NCBI GenBank assembly: GCA_002751075.1
Contig: NAOQ01000013.1
Location: forward strand, 179,166-236,244
Direction of reading: 5' to 3'
DNA from: Ichthyophonus hoferi
Taxonomy: Eukaryota; Opisthokonta; Ichthyosporea; Ichthyophonida; Ichthyophonidae
DNA: 57,079 bases
Every line of letters starts with the position of its first letter. The first letter of the stretch is position 1. The position numbers and the translations under genes were made by a program. The notes under the pieces were generated by a model, which was not told the origin of the DNA, searched no databases, and saw only the letters and a list, made by a program, of their open reading frames with translations. Of this stretch, positions 35,274 to 49,100 are shown in pieces.

Positions 35274-38014
35274 AAACCTGTATGGTTACCTGGATAAGGG
35301 GATCTAACCTCATCCGTTCTATTCTTATATATAATTATCCTTGGCCTTGATTGGCTATTAACTCATTAAAATTATAATCAAATATATCTACTTACTATCT
35401 GCATACTCTACTTAAACTACTATCCTGATTGGAAGATACAATATCATACTAATTAATCAAGATACAACTATTAGTTACATAAGCATGATAATTTTATAAT
35501 CCCAATTAGATGTATTGAGATGACAATAATATCATTGGCTGCGGATCATTAACGCTACTATACGTACTGGATATATCTCTCAATGAAACCTATAATACTA
35601 GTTATTCTGGGAATATAATTATTCTTTGCCATTCGATTTGTTTGCCCTATGCTAACATAGTGTTCTAGCCTGTAAAACGGTTAGTTGTAACACTGGAAGT
35701 AAATAGATTTTATTTAAATTTTTATATTAAACAGTATTCCGAGGCACATCTTGGCTACCTTGATTGAATACCTATATTTTACTATATTATACAATAACGT
35801 ATGTAACTACCTCAATTTTACCAGTGAGACAACGCTCAAACCATTTCCTTGTGTCATTGTATGTCCTGAAATCATGTAGCAGTTTTTGCAACTTAAGGTC
35901 TCTCTTTATGAATCCAGTCCTGTCACATATACCCTTATTACTTTTCAATTTAATAATTGAATAACTACATTTTTTATGCTTATATATCCTAAGTTTTAAT
36001 AGATAAATCAGTAAAAGATTTTAAGTGTAGGTACGTTTGGACTGTGTAATACGTCTATAAAAAAGCAAAAACCTATTGTAAACAAACGTGGTATTTATAC
36101 AATTCCTCTGTGAATAGAGTGCTGTAATATAACACGATTATAGCATATGTATATAATTGAAAATATCAATACATCATTTATAGATCTAAATTAGCTTTGT
36201 ACAAGACATAAGGTTTACGTCAACAAGGCAAAAGTCAATTACAATTGGTGCAGTTATTTTCTTATCCATTATTAATAGCACTCACAATTGCAAGCAGAAA
36301 ACTAAGTAAAAACAAAAGAACCTTATCTAGCATAATTGCAAAGATACCTTTTTAGACTTTTTAGATATAACATGCTATATATAGACTACTTAAATCTGGT
36401 TATTCTTTAACTAATTGAACAAATGATATTAATAGACTCTTCCTAAGTTATGAGTTGACTATGACTATGCTTGTTTTTTGCCCATTTTGTGCATGTGGGT
36501 ATACACCACAGTATATATACTACTTGATAAGATGATGCTTATTTAAATAACTAAACGTATGTTATAAATAATTCAGCGTTAAGCAATTAATTGATTTAGA
36601 CTATAGCTGTTTTTTAACCCATGTTATATATATAGGCATACTCAACTGTAAACATTATTGGTTATGAAAGCACAATAATTATCAATTTCTTATAAAAATT
36701 GGGTTATGATCTTTCAGCATACCCGAGCTTAATAATTGTTTTAAATACTCATACAACTTAAAGCTCTCACCAAACATATCCTTTATTTAAACCAGATGGC
36801 TGCCAATAACACCAACTATTATGGAGAGCATCGCTGCATCAACTATAATACCTCGGAGAGTTTTAATATTATATACACTGACGCTTCCGACCACAGGGGC
36901 TATTAGGGCCTTATTCCCTGTAACAACTGGACTGATAGTACTTGACTTCTGTTCTATGTTTTAGTATTGAAGATAATAGTCAATTAGCTGGAGTTAAATA
37001 CGGTGAATACTGAAAGATTACAAATTTTGTTGAAAATTGCCTTATTGGTTGCTAACTAACTAAATTGAAAAGCACTGTTAAATACTACAGCGATGTATGA
37101 CTGATGGGTTCTTTGTATAAGTATCTTTTGCTGGGCTAGCTGTACGAGTAGCTAATTGATCTGATGTGCTCTCAAGGCTCAGTTGAAGTGGTATGGGTCC
37201 TATAGAAGGCATGTATACAGACTATCTGGGCAACTGGCTGTAATACTGATACCTTTGTTCTGGCTCACAAGGAATCGACGTTTTGCTGCACTTCGGTGCT
37301 AATGTCGATATTACACAATGAGACCGATCGGTTAGAGACATTATATTACAATGTAAATAATAACTATTATCACGTGTTAGTAAACACTCCTGGAGAGGCG
37401 AAAGGTCTGAGCACTGATTTTGAATACAAACTCAAGTGCCATTGGTGGAATAGACATTACAATAAAGATGCAATGATTATAAAATACAGGCCAAGTATCT
37501 TCTAATCATTAATATAATGTATATACATATTTAAGAAATGCAAGGCTTTATTTTGCAATATTTTAAACGATATTACCTGTGTTTATTACTAATCGTTTTC
37601 ACTGCTGTTGTTCTTTCTGCAACATCCGTTTACTGTAGGTGATAATGATAGCTGTGTTCAATGCCAATGAGATCCTATCATAAAGATCCTTGTTGGCTTG
37701 CAATTCGTAGAAGAATATCGAGGCCCACTAGAATTATTTAGTCTTGTTTGGACTAGCGTAGTCTCATATGAATGGCGGCTCTTTAGTTAATTTACTCCTT
37801 AATGTAAGTGCTCACATTCTATGTATTGGGCAAACCAATTTACCAGATTAAGAACGTTACTAATATTAATATTGGACCAATCATTTCATGATTTGTCTGT
37901 TACCAGAACTTCGGCCGAACTACGTGTTTATTCGGAGATAACGGTCTTGCAGCAAATATTTTTAAGGTAATTTAAAATAACAGGTTAACCAATAGAGTGA
38001 AGCAGTGTCGCAAG

Positions 38015-38240
38015 TTCAGCATCTGTAGTAAATTATCTCACATATGTGTAGGGTGGCATCCAAGTATTGCAAGCAGAGACTTTAGGATAAAAACTGTGCA
38101 GTCTTTATTCAATATCATTACAGAATCTGGAGTCCAATCTGTTTCAGACAAGGCCTTTTCATACTTTCTGAAAAGAGTATTTTATATAGAATACCTTAAA
38201 ACTTGGCATTAATTAGTTAAGTAATTAATTAATTTTAACT
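38015..38240 (-). repeat. Dispersed repeat, copy 3 (reverse)
   Basis: Reads on the minus strand as AATTAATTAATTAC, AGTATGAAAAGGCC, TTGTCTGAAACAGATTGG, CAGATTCTGTAATGATATTG, GTTTTTATCCTAAAG, CTGCTTGCAATAC and GTGAGATAATTTACTACAG. It is closest to the copy at 23678. The open frame 37997-38212 that crosses it is a chance product. Confidence 0.75.
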
Positions 38241-41157
38241 AGTTACTTTACAATTGCATATGTACCTATATTTGACAGAGCATTGGTTACATCAAATTCA
38301 AGCCTGTATATGCTATTGAAAACCGTATATGGCCTAGAGTCTATATAACCGGCCTAATATTTAGAATTTAATACGGGATATTAACTAACACTGAGAATAA
38401 ATGTACCCTTCCAGACATACTGGCATAGATAATAAATAATGGTGATGATAGAAGTAGTAATGATATGCCAAGAAATATATGCACTAGTTAACCCTTAAGA
38501 GATGAAAGAATTACAAGTGATGATAAGCACAGTTCCTATTATAGTGATATAAGCGAACACGTCGATCAACTCGTCTATTTTTAAAGGTTCTGATGCATTC
38601 CAGTAAAGATTAGAGATTCCAATTTAGATAACGACACTGCCAACTACAGATATGTTATCATTATAATGATCTGGTAGATGGTATTAACTCGTCACATCCT
38701 AGAAAGAAGGAGAAGATAGTTGCTTAGGCAGAATAAATGAGGTTACCTAAATAGAGGCCTTTGTGGGATCACTCATTCTCATTATGTACATGAGATATTG
38801 CAATGGTGAATATTGGTAATCTACATTTCAAAATGGAATAAAGCTATATTTCTTTAAGAATTTAATCAGAACAAAACCCACATTCTTACTCTTATGATAC
38901 ATCTATGTGTATAGTGTATTTGAAAAACGGCTAGACTGCCGGCCAATAATATCCAAACTTTCTACTTCCCCTTTTATTAAATGATGCCTTTTGTTTTTGT
39001 TTTGACACAACTGTATTCCAGCTGTAGTCAGTAGTCGCCATTGCTGTTGCGGACATTGCTTTCGGAAAACATTTTCATGTAATGGTTGAGTAGATCAGAT
39101 TGGCCCCAACCCTAATAATTCAATACATTCATTTTGAAACCATAACTCTGTTAACTCTGTTATTTACAAGTGGTGTTAGCTATTTAAAAAAATTCCTAAT
39201 GCTTTTACCGATTAGCCATATTTCCCTAATATTATTTATTAATTTTATTATCTAAACATACTTTCAAATACTAGGATATATACACAGTAGGCATTTATCA
39301 AGAACTATTTAAATTCTCTGTATCAGAATGTGAAATTTATCAACAGATGCGGTTCGAGTCAATTGGGGTTTTTTGGTAGCGCTTTAGCCAATAGTTTCAC
39401 ATTTACTAATTATTAATTATAGTATACAGTGGTAATGTACGTAGTTTGCGTTGCGGCCTCCATATTCCTTAGCCAATTGATTTTCTCAAAATAACCTAGA
39501 AATTTTGCACTTATTTACAAGTTTTGTCTTATGAAATTTCCGTATGTGTATGTGAACACAAAAGTAACTCATGCGGTGGTGAAATGAACCCAATAGGGGG
39601 TGTCTTAACCTCAGACATAGTCCTCCCACCACCTTATTGGTGGTGTACATAAAAGAAATGGCTCACTCGGGTCATCCCCAGGTCTATATGTTTATAAAAA
39701 GTTAATTAGCCAAACTTTCCTTGCTGAATTATAAATCGAGTTTGAGTTATGGGTATTGTTAAAATTTTATAAGGGCTTATATTATTTATTATATTTGATA
39801 AATCAACGTGTCTGACATCTAATAATTGACGTCAAAAGGAAGATAATAGTATTCAAAGGTTCATGATTTAAGGACAATGACAGTCATGGCATCATATTGG
39901 TGATCACTGATGGCGGGAGATAGTGCGGTATCATAGCTAGATATATTTAGTTACATTAAGAGATGTGTTTTCTATTTAATAAGAAATGGGGAGTACACAT
40001 TCAAATTAATTATTTTATTTAGTAAATATATTTTATTTATTTAAATTATCTGTGTGGCGATTTATTCAGTAGTGCAAACGGAAATTAATCGATCCCTTCA
40101 AAAACATGTCTATTGCAAGCCATGGAAGCATACAAATTAAAATACAAGAGCCAATAAACAGAGCATTATTGCAAACTATAGCGATATCAAATAGAAATCG
40201 ATTTTTCAAATTCGTTATAAATTGAAGAGCCACTCACCAAGCGAATCGTTTTTATAGGGGTGGAAGTAACGTTGCCCCTTTACTTGTACGATAGGATGCC
40301 AAAACGTGGCATCGTTCATTAACAACATTATACAGCATAACAGCTTATGCTTTACAATCGTACTGTAGTTTTATATCTGATTTTATTAACTAGTTTGTAG
40401 TAACACTGGGGTAGGCTTAAATTTACGAAATTAAAATATCCTAAGGCTTAAAGTTGTAAATGCGTAATTAATTTTTAATGAAAAGCTGTTTTTATTATGC
40501 CTATGCGTCTCAGTTTATTTTTTCTATGTTATGGGCACACTCACCAAAGTTACTTAAAGGGGCCCACTACATATTAATAGAAAGTGTAATCTATTTTACA
40601 TTGAGGCCGTATCATGCACAAAGGTCTTGCGAGTATCTTTTCCGAATTAAACCCGAATTGTAGCAAGAGTACTGGCGCACTGGAACTATCTATGTTAATA
40701 GCCGACCGGCTTGAAAGCCTTCTGTTTATATATCCTGTTAAGGTTCGTTTATTAAATTTAGTATAAATACTATTAAAAAATTGTTTCTCATTGATATAAC
40801 TTGGCTTTAATTCTTAGACTAGAGGCTCGTTCTTTTCCTGTGGTGTTGTCTTTTTTTCCTGACCAAGATGGGTTGAGTGACCCTCTTCTGGCAGGATACT
40901 AAATATTTACAAAACCTATTTAGTCTCCAGTCGGACGTGTAACAATCACTTTTTTGATAACTTGGAAAGGGATTTAACAGACTGCTAGAATTAGGTATCT
41001 CTCTTCCTCTCTTCTTGTAAAAACCATATGTTATATATCCTGCTCACGCTATCATAGGCCTATTCTCCTATTAACCTGACGATAATTCACAGTTAGACTG
41101 TCTTAAATCAATGGTCTGTCCAGTACGCTATTATCTTTCCTTATGCCACTAACAACC

Positions 41158-44100
41158 ATGCCAACATATATGGATGCACCTACGCTCAAAAGACATGATA
41201 CTATGAATAGTAAGTATTTATACTAGTCCCGTAAGTACTCTCTTGTTTATGCCATTTATTGTTTGTTTATCTGTTAGTGTATTACTTGATCTCCAATCAC
41301 ATCCTGCCGGTTTCTGGTGCCTGTATCTGTTGGTCTTTCTTATGTTTATTTCATGTTATGCTTATTTATTTTCATACTACATTATATATCCGATACAGAT
41401 TTACTTAACATTGTAAAATTGTTTAAGGTATATTGGAATTATAAATGGGAAACAAAATATGTCTTATTATTATAGTAGTTATGCTATAAGGTAAAGTATT
41501 AAATACGAAAAGCATGTTTATTCTTATTATACAATAGGGCGTGTTTGTTTTTAATAGATAACATTTAGTAATATTCTATATATATATTTATTGATAATAT
41601 ACTGCATGCCTATAATAATTACTTGTATATAACTATAAAGGCTATTATATTTATATACTATATACTATTTTTTCTATCCAACCTATATACTTTCCTTAGT
41701 TTACCAGACCTAAGTCTAATTAATATAATCAATCTACAATACAATAGGTTCATATTCTATCAATGTTAGTGTACTATGATGATCTTTTATCCTACGAGAT
41801 AGATCTCACCATTCCCGTATACATTATACTATATTTTTACTCTTTCCATGTTTTACGGAGAAGAGGGAGGCTACGTGAGCCAATTAAAAAATTTCCCCCT
41901 GGATCTTCCCGATCCTATTAACACAGTGTGAGACTTAATCGTTCCAGTGAGCACTGACGCCTTAAGAAGACACTTACCTATAATCATTAGGAATTTAGAC
42001 ATAGTTAATATACAATACTCTACATTAATATCATTTATAAGGTTTTTAACATCGATATTCTATTGGCTTAGCTTTTTATATATCAGTTCAGGATGGTATG
42101 CTAAGTGATATTTGGAACTAAATCTACCAATTATTGGCCAGTTGGATCCAACCATTATAATGAGAAGTGTATGACTGATGCTATTGCCAATATCACATTT
42201 TTGCTTATATTAATACAATTATTAATATTCAAATGTCTGCAGTATTGGTATTATGGCTTTCATTAGGATTATTGATTGGTTATGAATTGTAATGCTTTCA
42301 TATATATAGTATGACTTACCCCCATCCCCTCCTCCAACCTATTACTATTCTGATCAACCTTTTACCGCACAGATCAACACACAGGCTACCAATCATACAA
42401 TTATAATACAGGGTATGAAAATACCTATGTCCCTCCCCACCACACGATAGCTATGATTGGTCAAGGGTCCGTACATGCCGTCACAGGACGAGAAGATGGA
42501 CCACTTGATTGGCAGAGGCAGCGTGCACATCTACCCAGTCAGTCCAATTACCCAACCACACGTCATGATCTAAGTATATCACCCAATCATTGCCAACTTA
42601 ATGAAGACATTATATCGCGAATGAATAACTTTATGTTTACCTATAACCCGCACGGTACCAGGAGAGATCCAAGAATTAATGGGCGACCCCACCCCCCCTG
42701 GGCCTATTCCTATGAGAGTATAAAGGAGAAACGGAGTATAGAATTCATGTATCACCCTGATATATACAAAAATAATCCTTGTAAGCACGGTACAGGATGT
42801 GTGGTGAAGGCCTGTGGGTATATACACCCTGGAGAACGCTATCTACCTTCTTGGAGAGGCACTGGGGTTATTATTGATAACGTCTTTGTTCCCCCCACTC
42901 CTATATCATGTATGTATGTATGTATGCATCTTTGTTTGTATGTACGTGTATTAACGTATTGGGTACTGATAACTTACTTTTTTCTTTTATAGGGTTAGGT
43001 TTTCTGGCTCATCCATTTATTACTTTCCCTCAGTTTAACTATCCAATCATATACAGTCGTTTTATTTTATGTAACCATTATTTTCTCCTACTACTATTAT
43101 TTTATCTCTACCATGATTTGTTCTTTCTCTATGTGTTATTGATTTATATACATACATTAGCCTCTTTCCTGTACCACTGGCCATCTTTCTATCTCTCACT
43201 CTTCACTATTGCAACCTTATTTTCTTTCTTTCTTCCCTTTCCTCTCTCTCCTCTCTCTTTCTCTTTATATACTATCTACGTAGTCACTCTCTTTCACAGA
43301 TCTATATAGTTATTGTAATTCTTATTATAGTCAGGTAATATTATTCGTTTATTAGTAAGTCATTAAAACCTATACCAGAGCTTCTTATTAAATACACTTT
43401 TAATCCTTGCAGATCATTGGTTCAAGTTTATAATGCTAATCTTTAAAACTTCCGGGCCCTGCACAGCCACTTACGAACATGATTACTCTAGGTTAGTTTA
43501 TGTCTGCAAACGTTACTTATACACTGTTGTATTAATTGATCCTCAATATATTTTTTTCTTTTTGTTACTTATTCTTTGTCTATAATTATATGTACTTTAT
43601 TGTGCATCTATAACGCATTATTTTATAGTGTTTTTCTCTCCAATTGTCCGACGTACATAGGTATATATGTAGTGGTAGGCATGATAATATATATATTCTC
43701 TGATATTGTTAGATGATATGAAGTGTTTCAACTAAGTGTGTAGTTGGTCCAATAAAATAATTTTGTTTAGAAAAATAAAAGTTATATAGGTCGGGGGCGA
43801 TTGGATGGGCTTTATTTGTCATTTGTGCATTGCATTACTAATAGTATATATATTATTATTATTATATCCATTATTATTATATTTCTTCCTCTCTCTCACT
43901 ATCTCTCCTCCCCTCTCAACCTACCCCCTAGATGTCACAACTGGCACGCCAACCAATACGACCGCCGGGAGGCACTCAAATACATAGTGGAAAAAGATGA
44001 TTGGATCTCAGTCAGTAAGTTAGAAGCTCAAAGGTCCCGTCTCTTTCATCCATCCAACTATAAACGACGACCCTGTGACAATATTATACGTCATGGTTGG

Positions 44101-46158
44101 AGGTGCTCACGTGGGCGCTATTGTTGGTACTATCACTCAGAGGAAGAGAAGGAACTTATACGTACATACTATGCTCAACTGGCACATGAATACAAGGTCG
44201 CCGGCCCTGACATGCTGCTGTCTGTGCTGGACTCGGCTGGAATACGTGGAGGGGCAGCCCCTTACATCCCTTCGGTCCTACCCCCTACCGGAAAATTGGT
44301 TGACTCACCTAAGAAAACACCTCCCAAAGGGTATATAGGGGCGGAAGTGGGAGCGAGTAGAGGTCTACAGGGTATACCTGGAACGGGTAGAGGGAATATA
44401 GGGACGGTTGTAGGTTCTAATATAATGCAACGAGTAGGAGGGGCAGAGGAGGATGGTGGCAGGAGGCTGCATTATGTTATGAATCAGGCAAGAGTGTTTG
44501 GAACTCATAGGGAAGCTATAGGGGTGGATGATTTAAGGAACAGGGAGCCTATGTTTACAGACCAAGCCAAGTATGTTGAAAGTAGAGCGGTGAGTGAGGA
44601 GTGTAGTAATGATAATAATAGCGGAATGGAAGTCATGTTAATGCATTCCCAGCGTGGTATGCTTCGTCTAGCACAGTCTATGAATCAAGTCCCTATTGCC
44701 TCCAGCCAAGAGGGTAGTGGTAGCAACACTGTACCTTTTACTAAAAGGTATGTGGAAGAGTCGTTCCTATCTGAGAAGACCACGGAGATAAGAGATGGAA
44801 TGGGTAACCAGACTAAGCCCAATTCATCACTATCCCCGACTCAATTTCACCCTATACACGCCTCTAATGGCCGTCTAGGTTATCATAGGGGGTCAACTGA
44901 TAGTACGATGAGGAGTCAGGGGGGGTTGTTACCGGAAGTTTCCCTTCAAACTGACCAGGCAGTCCCGATTAGTTTGTTTCCCCTTAGTTCTGGAAGGCCT
45001 ATACAAGGGAGAAGGAGTAATAACAGTACGTCCACCGTAGCTGCAATAGATACGAATCATATCTACAATTGTATAGATAATCTAACAGGCGAACAAGTAG
45101 GCCCGGTAACCCCTCGCCCTTTTATGAGAAAACCTTTACCTGGTGTTTCCCTCTATCCTACCAACACTTATCTATCTAGTGGTTATTCCAACCGGCCTGC
45201 TCCTTCAACTCTTTTATTTTCTTCTACGAACATTTCACCGTTTTTCCCCAAACACGACTCCTATGGACCTGGGCCCCATATCACGTCGATGGCCTCGGGG
45301 AATTCCCAACCCTCCAACAACACAAACAATACACTACATTCGAATGCACTTAGTGGTACACATGCTGCCACTAAGGGCGGGATGTATAGTACTGTTCCTT
45401 CTCATAGCGCCCCACTTAGTCCATCTACCACCCAGGACTATAATACCTGTGTTCCCAGAGAGTTCTTGTCTACAGGTATTCAAAGTCAATACGTATCAAG
45501 TGGGTATACAGGGAGTATGGCTGTTGGAAATAAGAATGATAATATAGTACAATTGGAAGCTCCTGAGATGGCCCATCACGCTACTGTAATTCATTTAGAA
45601 AAACAACTCGAAAGGCTATTGGATAGCAGTGAAGACGGTTTTGATTTTAAGGAGGGTAATGGGTCCAATAGGACACGCTCATGTAGTCGGGGATCTATAT
45701 CTAGTAGGTTTAATAAGCCAATAGGTGACAAGACTGGTCATCAATCATCTATCTCGGAGACCAATTATTCAGACTTTGGTATGAGAAGAACCTCCTGGGG
45801 GACGACAGATCTACCAATGGGTGGCTTAGGACATCAACAATCGTTACCTGATCTCTATGGATCATCCAATCACAAGTTAGACCCTTCCTTTGAACCTGAC
45901 CGTAGACCTCTTGGCAACCAACCAGGAAAGGGTTGGAGTCCAGAAGATATATGTGAATGGCTACAACGTCATAAAGATCCTCTCATAAACCAGCTGGGGG
46001 TTCATATGCTGCGACATGATATTGACGGGGAGTTATTCTTACAGTTAGATGATGAAACACTCCTTTATGAAATGGGCATCAAAAATCATGATCAGTGCCT
46101 CGAACTGTTGCTAATTATTAAGACACTTAAGGCTATGAAGCCTGAAGACAATAGTTGA
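41158..46158 (+). CDS. Tandem CCCH zinc-finger and SAM-domain protein (probable RNA-binding)
   Basis: Predicted RNA-binding regulator of 922 residues from exons 41158-41209, 42373-42913 and 43932-46158, all in phase. Finger 1 is C154-x5-C160-x4-C165-x3-H169 in YKNNPCKHGTGCVVKACGYIH. Finger 2 is C229-x9-C239-x5-C245-x3-H249, introduced by HPSNYKRRPC. The spacing and the Y-K-x-x-P-C lead resemble Unkempt and the plant tandem CCCH group, whose fingers bind mRNA. A region of about 590 residues, rich in Ser, Asn, Gly and Pro, looks disordered. The C-terminal 70-75 residues form a SAM domain (WSPEDICEWLQRH; LRHDIDGELFLQL; LLYEMGIKNHDQCLELL), a fold used for self-association or RNA hairpin binding. 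The second exon ends inside a GTAT repeat; only the cut after 42913 keeps the frame among the nearest choices. Family membership beyond domains is uncertain. Confidence 0.87.
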
Positions 46159-49100
46159 TTGGATGGTTATCAGCAGTGATTGTCAGGCAGGAGTAGTGTC
46201 AAGGCGATAAGAATGTTATCATTGGCACATTCATACAACAGCGGATATGATTGGTTGACTAAGAGGACATGTATAACGATAATTACCGCTTTGAATGAGA
46301 TATTTTTTATTTAGTTGGCGAACCTATTCTTTCGTTAATGTGTTTTTAATAATATTTGTCATTTACTTTGTTTTATATTTATTTGGGAACCTGCTCTATA
46401 GTCTCCTGTTTGTGTTTTATATTACAAATATCATTGCTTTATGGTAGATAACTGGAGTACAATCACTTTTAAGGATTTCAAGACAATACTACATATTCTT
46501 CTGTGCGAAGTTATATAGTGTTCTATTTTGCAAGTGCATATTTAGTTTTGCCTTGTAGCCACATATTTTTTATATATTTTCCCACCTTCTGTAAGATATC
46601 TTGAGGGATACACTTGCAGTTTTTTATATTTGTTTTAAATTATGAATGTTCCAGGAGTGATAAATGTTTTTGCTTCAATATCCTTAGTGATATTTCTCTT
46701 AAATATTTAAATGGAATCAAGTGCCTTTATGATTATTTCATTTTAATGGAAACTGAGCTGTATTTATAGCGGGTAGATTAGTCTATAGATTGTTAATTAT
46801 TTTAAGTAACTATTATTGTTTGTCTGGTAGGTTTATAACTAGGAAAATCTACACAATCGTGAGTCCAAAAACCTACGAGCTAGTATTAATCGTACTGTAA
46901 TGATAGTTGGGATTTAGTAGCATTAATAAAAAAGTGGTAATCCTGTAGAAGGATTATCATATATATGCTTATTGTCAAATGATATTGCCAGTAAAATCAA
47001 TTAGTGTAGTATGTTTGTTCATTATCAGTTGTGGTCAATATATATATGAATTTGATATAGTTAACTTATAACATACAAAATAATCCTTCGATAGGTCAGG
47101 GTAAAAGAATTGAGCAACCCGATGCGCATGTAAATAAAACTACTAAGTCTAACCTCAAACCTATACAACTGAAAAATGCCAAATTATTATGAATAAATAT
47201 CATGGTTAGAGTACGTTATATGTAGATGACATAAGCGGTATAGTTTAATTAGTAATCACTTTAATAATATACTATGCTTCTCAGTTTTTCGTTTACCATG
47301 AAAGTTAATACCTAAGTGTCCACCCCTTGGTATTTAGTTAGGCAACGAATAAGTAACCATTAGTTAGCAATAAAATAATTGAATTCGATCATAGGCACAT
47401 AATAGTATGGTGTTATTTGCAGTGCCTATTAATCTAAACGTTACAGGGCAAACTGATACGAACACAACACAAACACAAACTTCCAAAATCATCACAGGCA
47501 AAACAGATTTCGACCTCTTCCTCTACCAAGCTCTGGGTCTTCAAAGCCATCAATTATATGGCCATTACAATCCTTTGGAAAATTCTGCTAACTCTATAAA
47601 CTTTATTTTTTTTGTATTATTTTAATAGTGAGCACTATTTTAACTGTAGTAACGATTTGCTTCGGTGTAACCACCCTTATAACTTTAACAATGTACTAAA
47701 GAACCACTTTAGTTAAAATAATATCTTAGCTATAGAAATGTTCATTGGCATACCATAATTCATAGTTTTAATAGGAGTGCGATAAGTCTGAGGTATATAT
47801 GAATTTGGTTGAGGGCCAATAAAAGTGGGAATTATTAATGATTATCTTTTTAAAAGTGTAAAAACAAGGAATATAACTGCCTTACCATATAAAATTTCTT
47901 GCCGAAAGTGCAATATTATGAATTAAAACCAGCACTAAAGAACTATTAATGCTGATAAATTTTTAAAAGGAATAAAGGCTTACAGAAGTAGTTGGGATTA
48001 TAGGTACTTGTGAGTTCTATAACGCATCTAAAGGTCGGTATGTTTTGTTTTGTTTTGTTGTTCTTTAAAAAAAATACATACTAGGGGTAACCAGGTCCTA
48101 GACAGGAAAAGTTACCTTTAATGTTGCTGGAAGAACTACTTCAAATCGAACCATTGACTAACATTATGATATTAGAATATACCATTAGTACCTTAGTGTT
48201 GTATATCGGGACAATTACTATAAGTTTTTTTAGGTTTTGTTGTAAATAGGTCTTCTATTTTGTACGATTTTTGATGTACATGAACAATTCATAATATATA
48301 ATATTTTATCATGCTAATCCATGAGTATTTATTATCCCCAATCGATATTTAACAATTTATTATTTGCTGAAGCGAAACCCAATCGTATAGGCGTATGCAT
48401 AGACTGAAACCTATAGTTTGTATGGTTTATTTGTTTAGAAAAATTCACGTTTTTGACCCCATTGAACGTACTTAAAACGATGAATATTATAGTTACTAAG
48501 TACTCTAATAGGATACGTTAGTAAACTAGCATATTTTCTTTTGCATTGGTTGCAATTATGTATAAATGTAAATGCAGTAACACCCATAAGAAGGCGGCTC
48601 CATAGACTGCTGTGAAAGCAAAAAAAAGCTATACTAAGAATTGGTTAGGATCCTAATAAGTTGAATTGAGATGCTTTCCAACACCAAGAAGAAAACATCT
48701 ATCTAGGTAATAATCAAAAACTAAATAGAGACCCTGAAGCCTGTGGACAGATTACCACAGCTACTGCCGATTGCTATAGTTTTTAATTGCTTTTTTTGTT
48801 TTAAAAATCCTGATGACCGACCAATAGTCCGTCGTAGGTCTGTTTTGTCATCTAAGGATGAACTTAATGGAGTAATACATTATGATTATCACATTACTGT
48901 TAGTTATCTTCTCTAACCTCAATTGATTGAAGTTAGAATTATTCGAATATTAAATTACATACACCCATGATCTTCAATTCGATATTGTTACCAATTCATC
49001 TTCATGCAGGTAATTTTATACTATCGAATCATAACAACAAGGTATTCTAGTTTCTTGAGTAATTAAATAAATAATTTAAAACATAGCCAGATAAAGCCAA

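Larger units (their letters stand above)
34255..41157. other. Long intergenic spacer
   Basis: About 6.9 kb, AT-rich. It contains two dispersed-repeat copies in opposite orientation (35041-35273 and 38015-38240). Short open frames such as 37296-37505 show no domain or codon pattern I can support. A short hairpin near 39628-39645 (CACCACC, spacer, GGTGGTG) is the only other structure noted. The promoter of the CCCH/SAM gene should lie near its right end. Confidence 0.5.

Noticed and set aside
37997-38212. 71-residue open frame
   Set aside because: It lies across a reverse copy of the dispersed repeat; the other copies have no matching frame.
39340-39370. tRNA-like T-arm (GGTTCGAGTC)
   Set aside because: No acceptor-stem partner, anticodon arm or D-arm can be placed around it.
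43801-43931. N-terminal extension of the CCCH/SAM exon upstream of 43932
   Set aside because: It is a hydrophobic, pyrimidine-rich read-through of the intron tract ending in a cctag acceptor.
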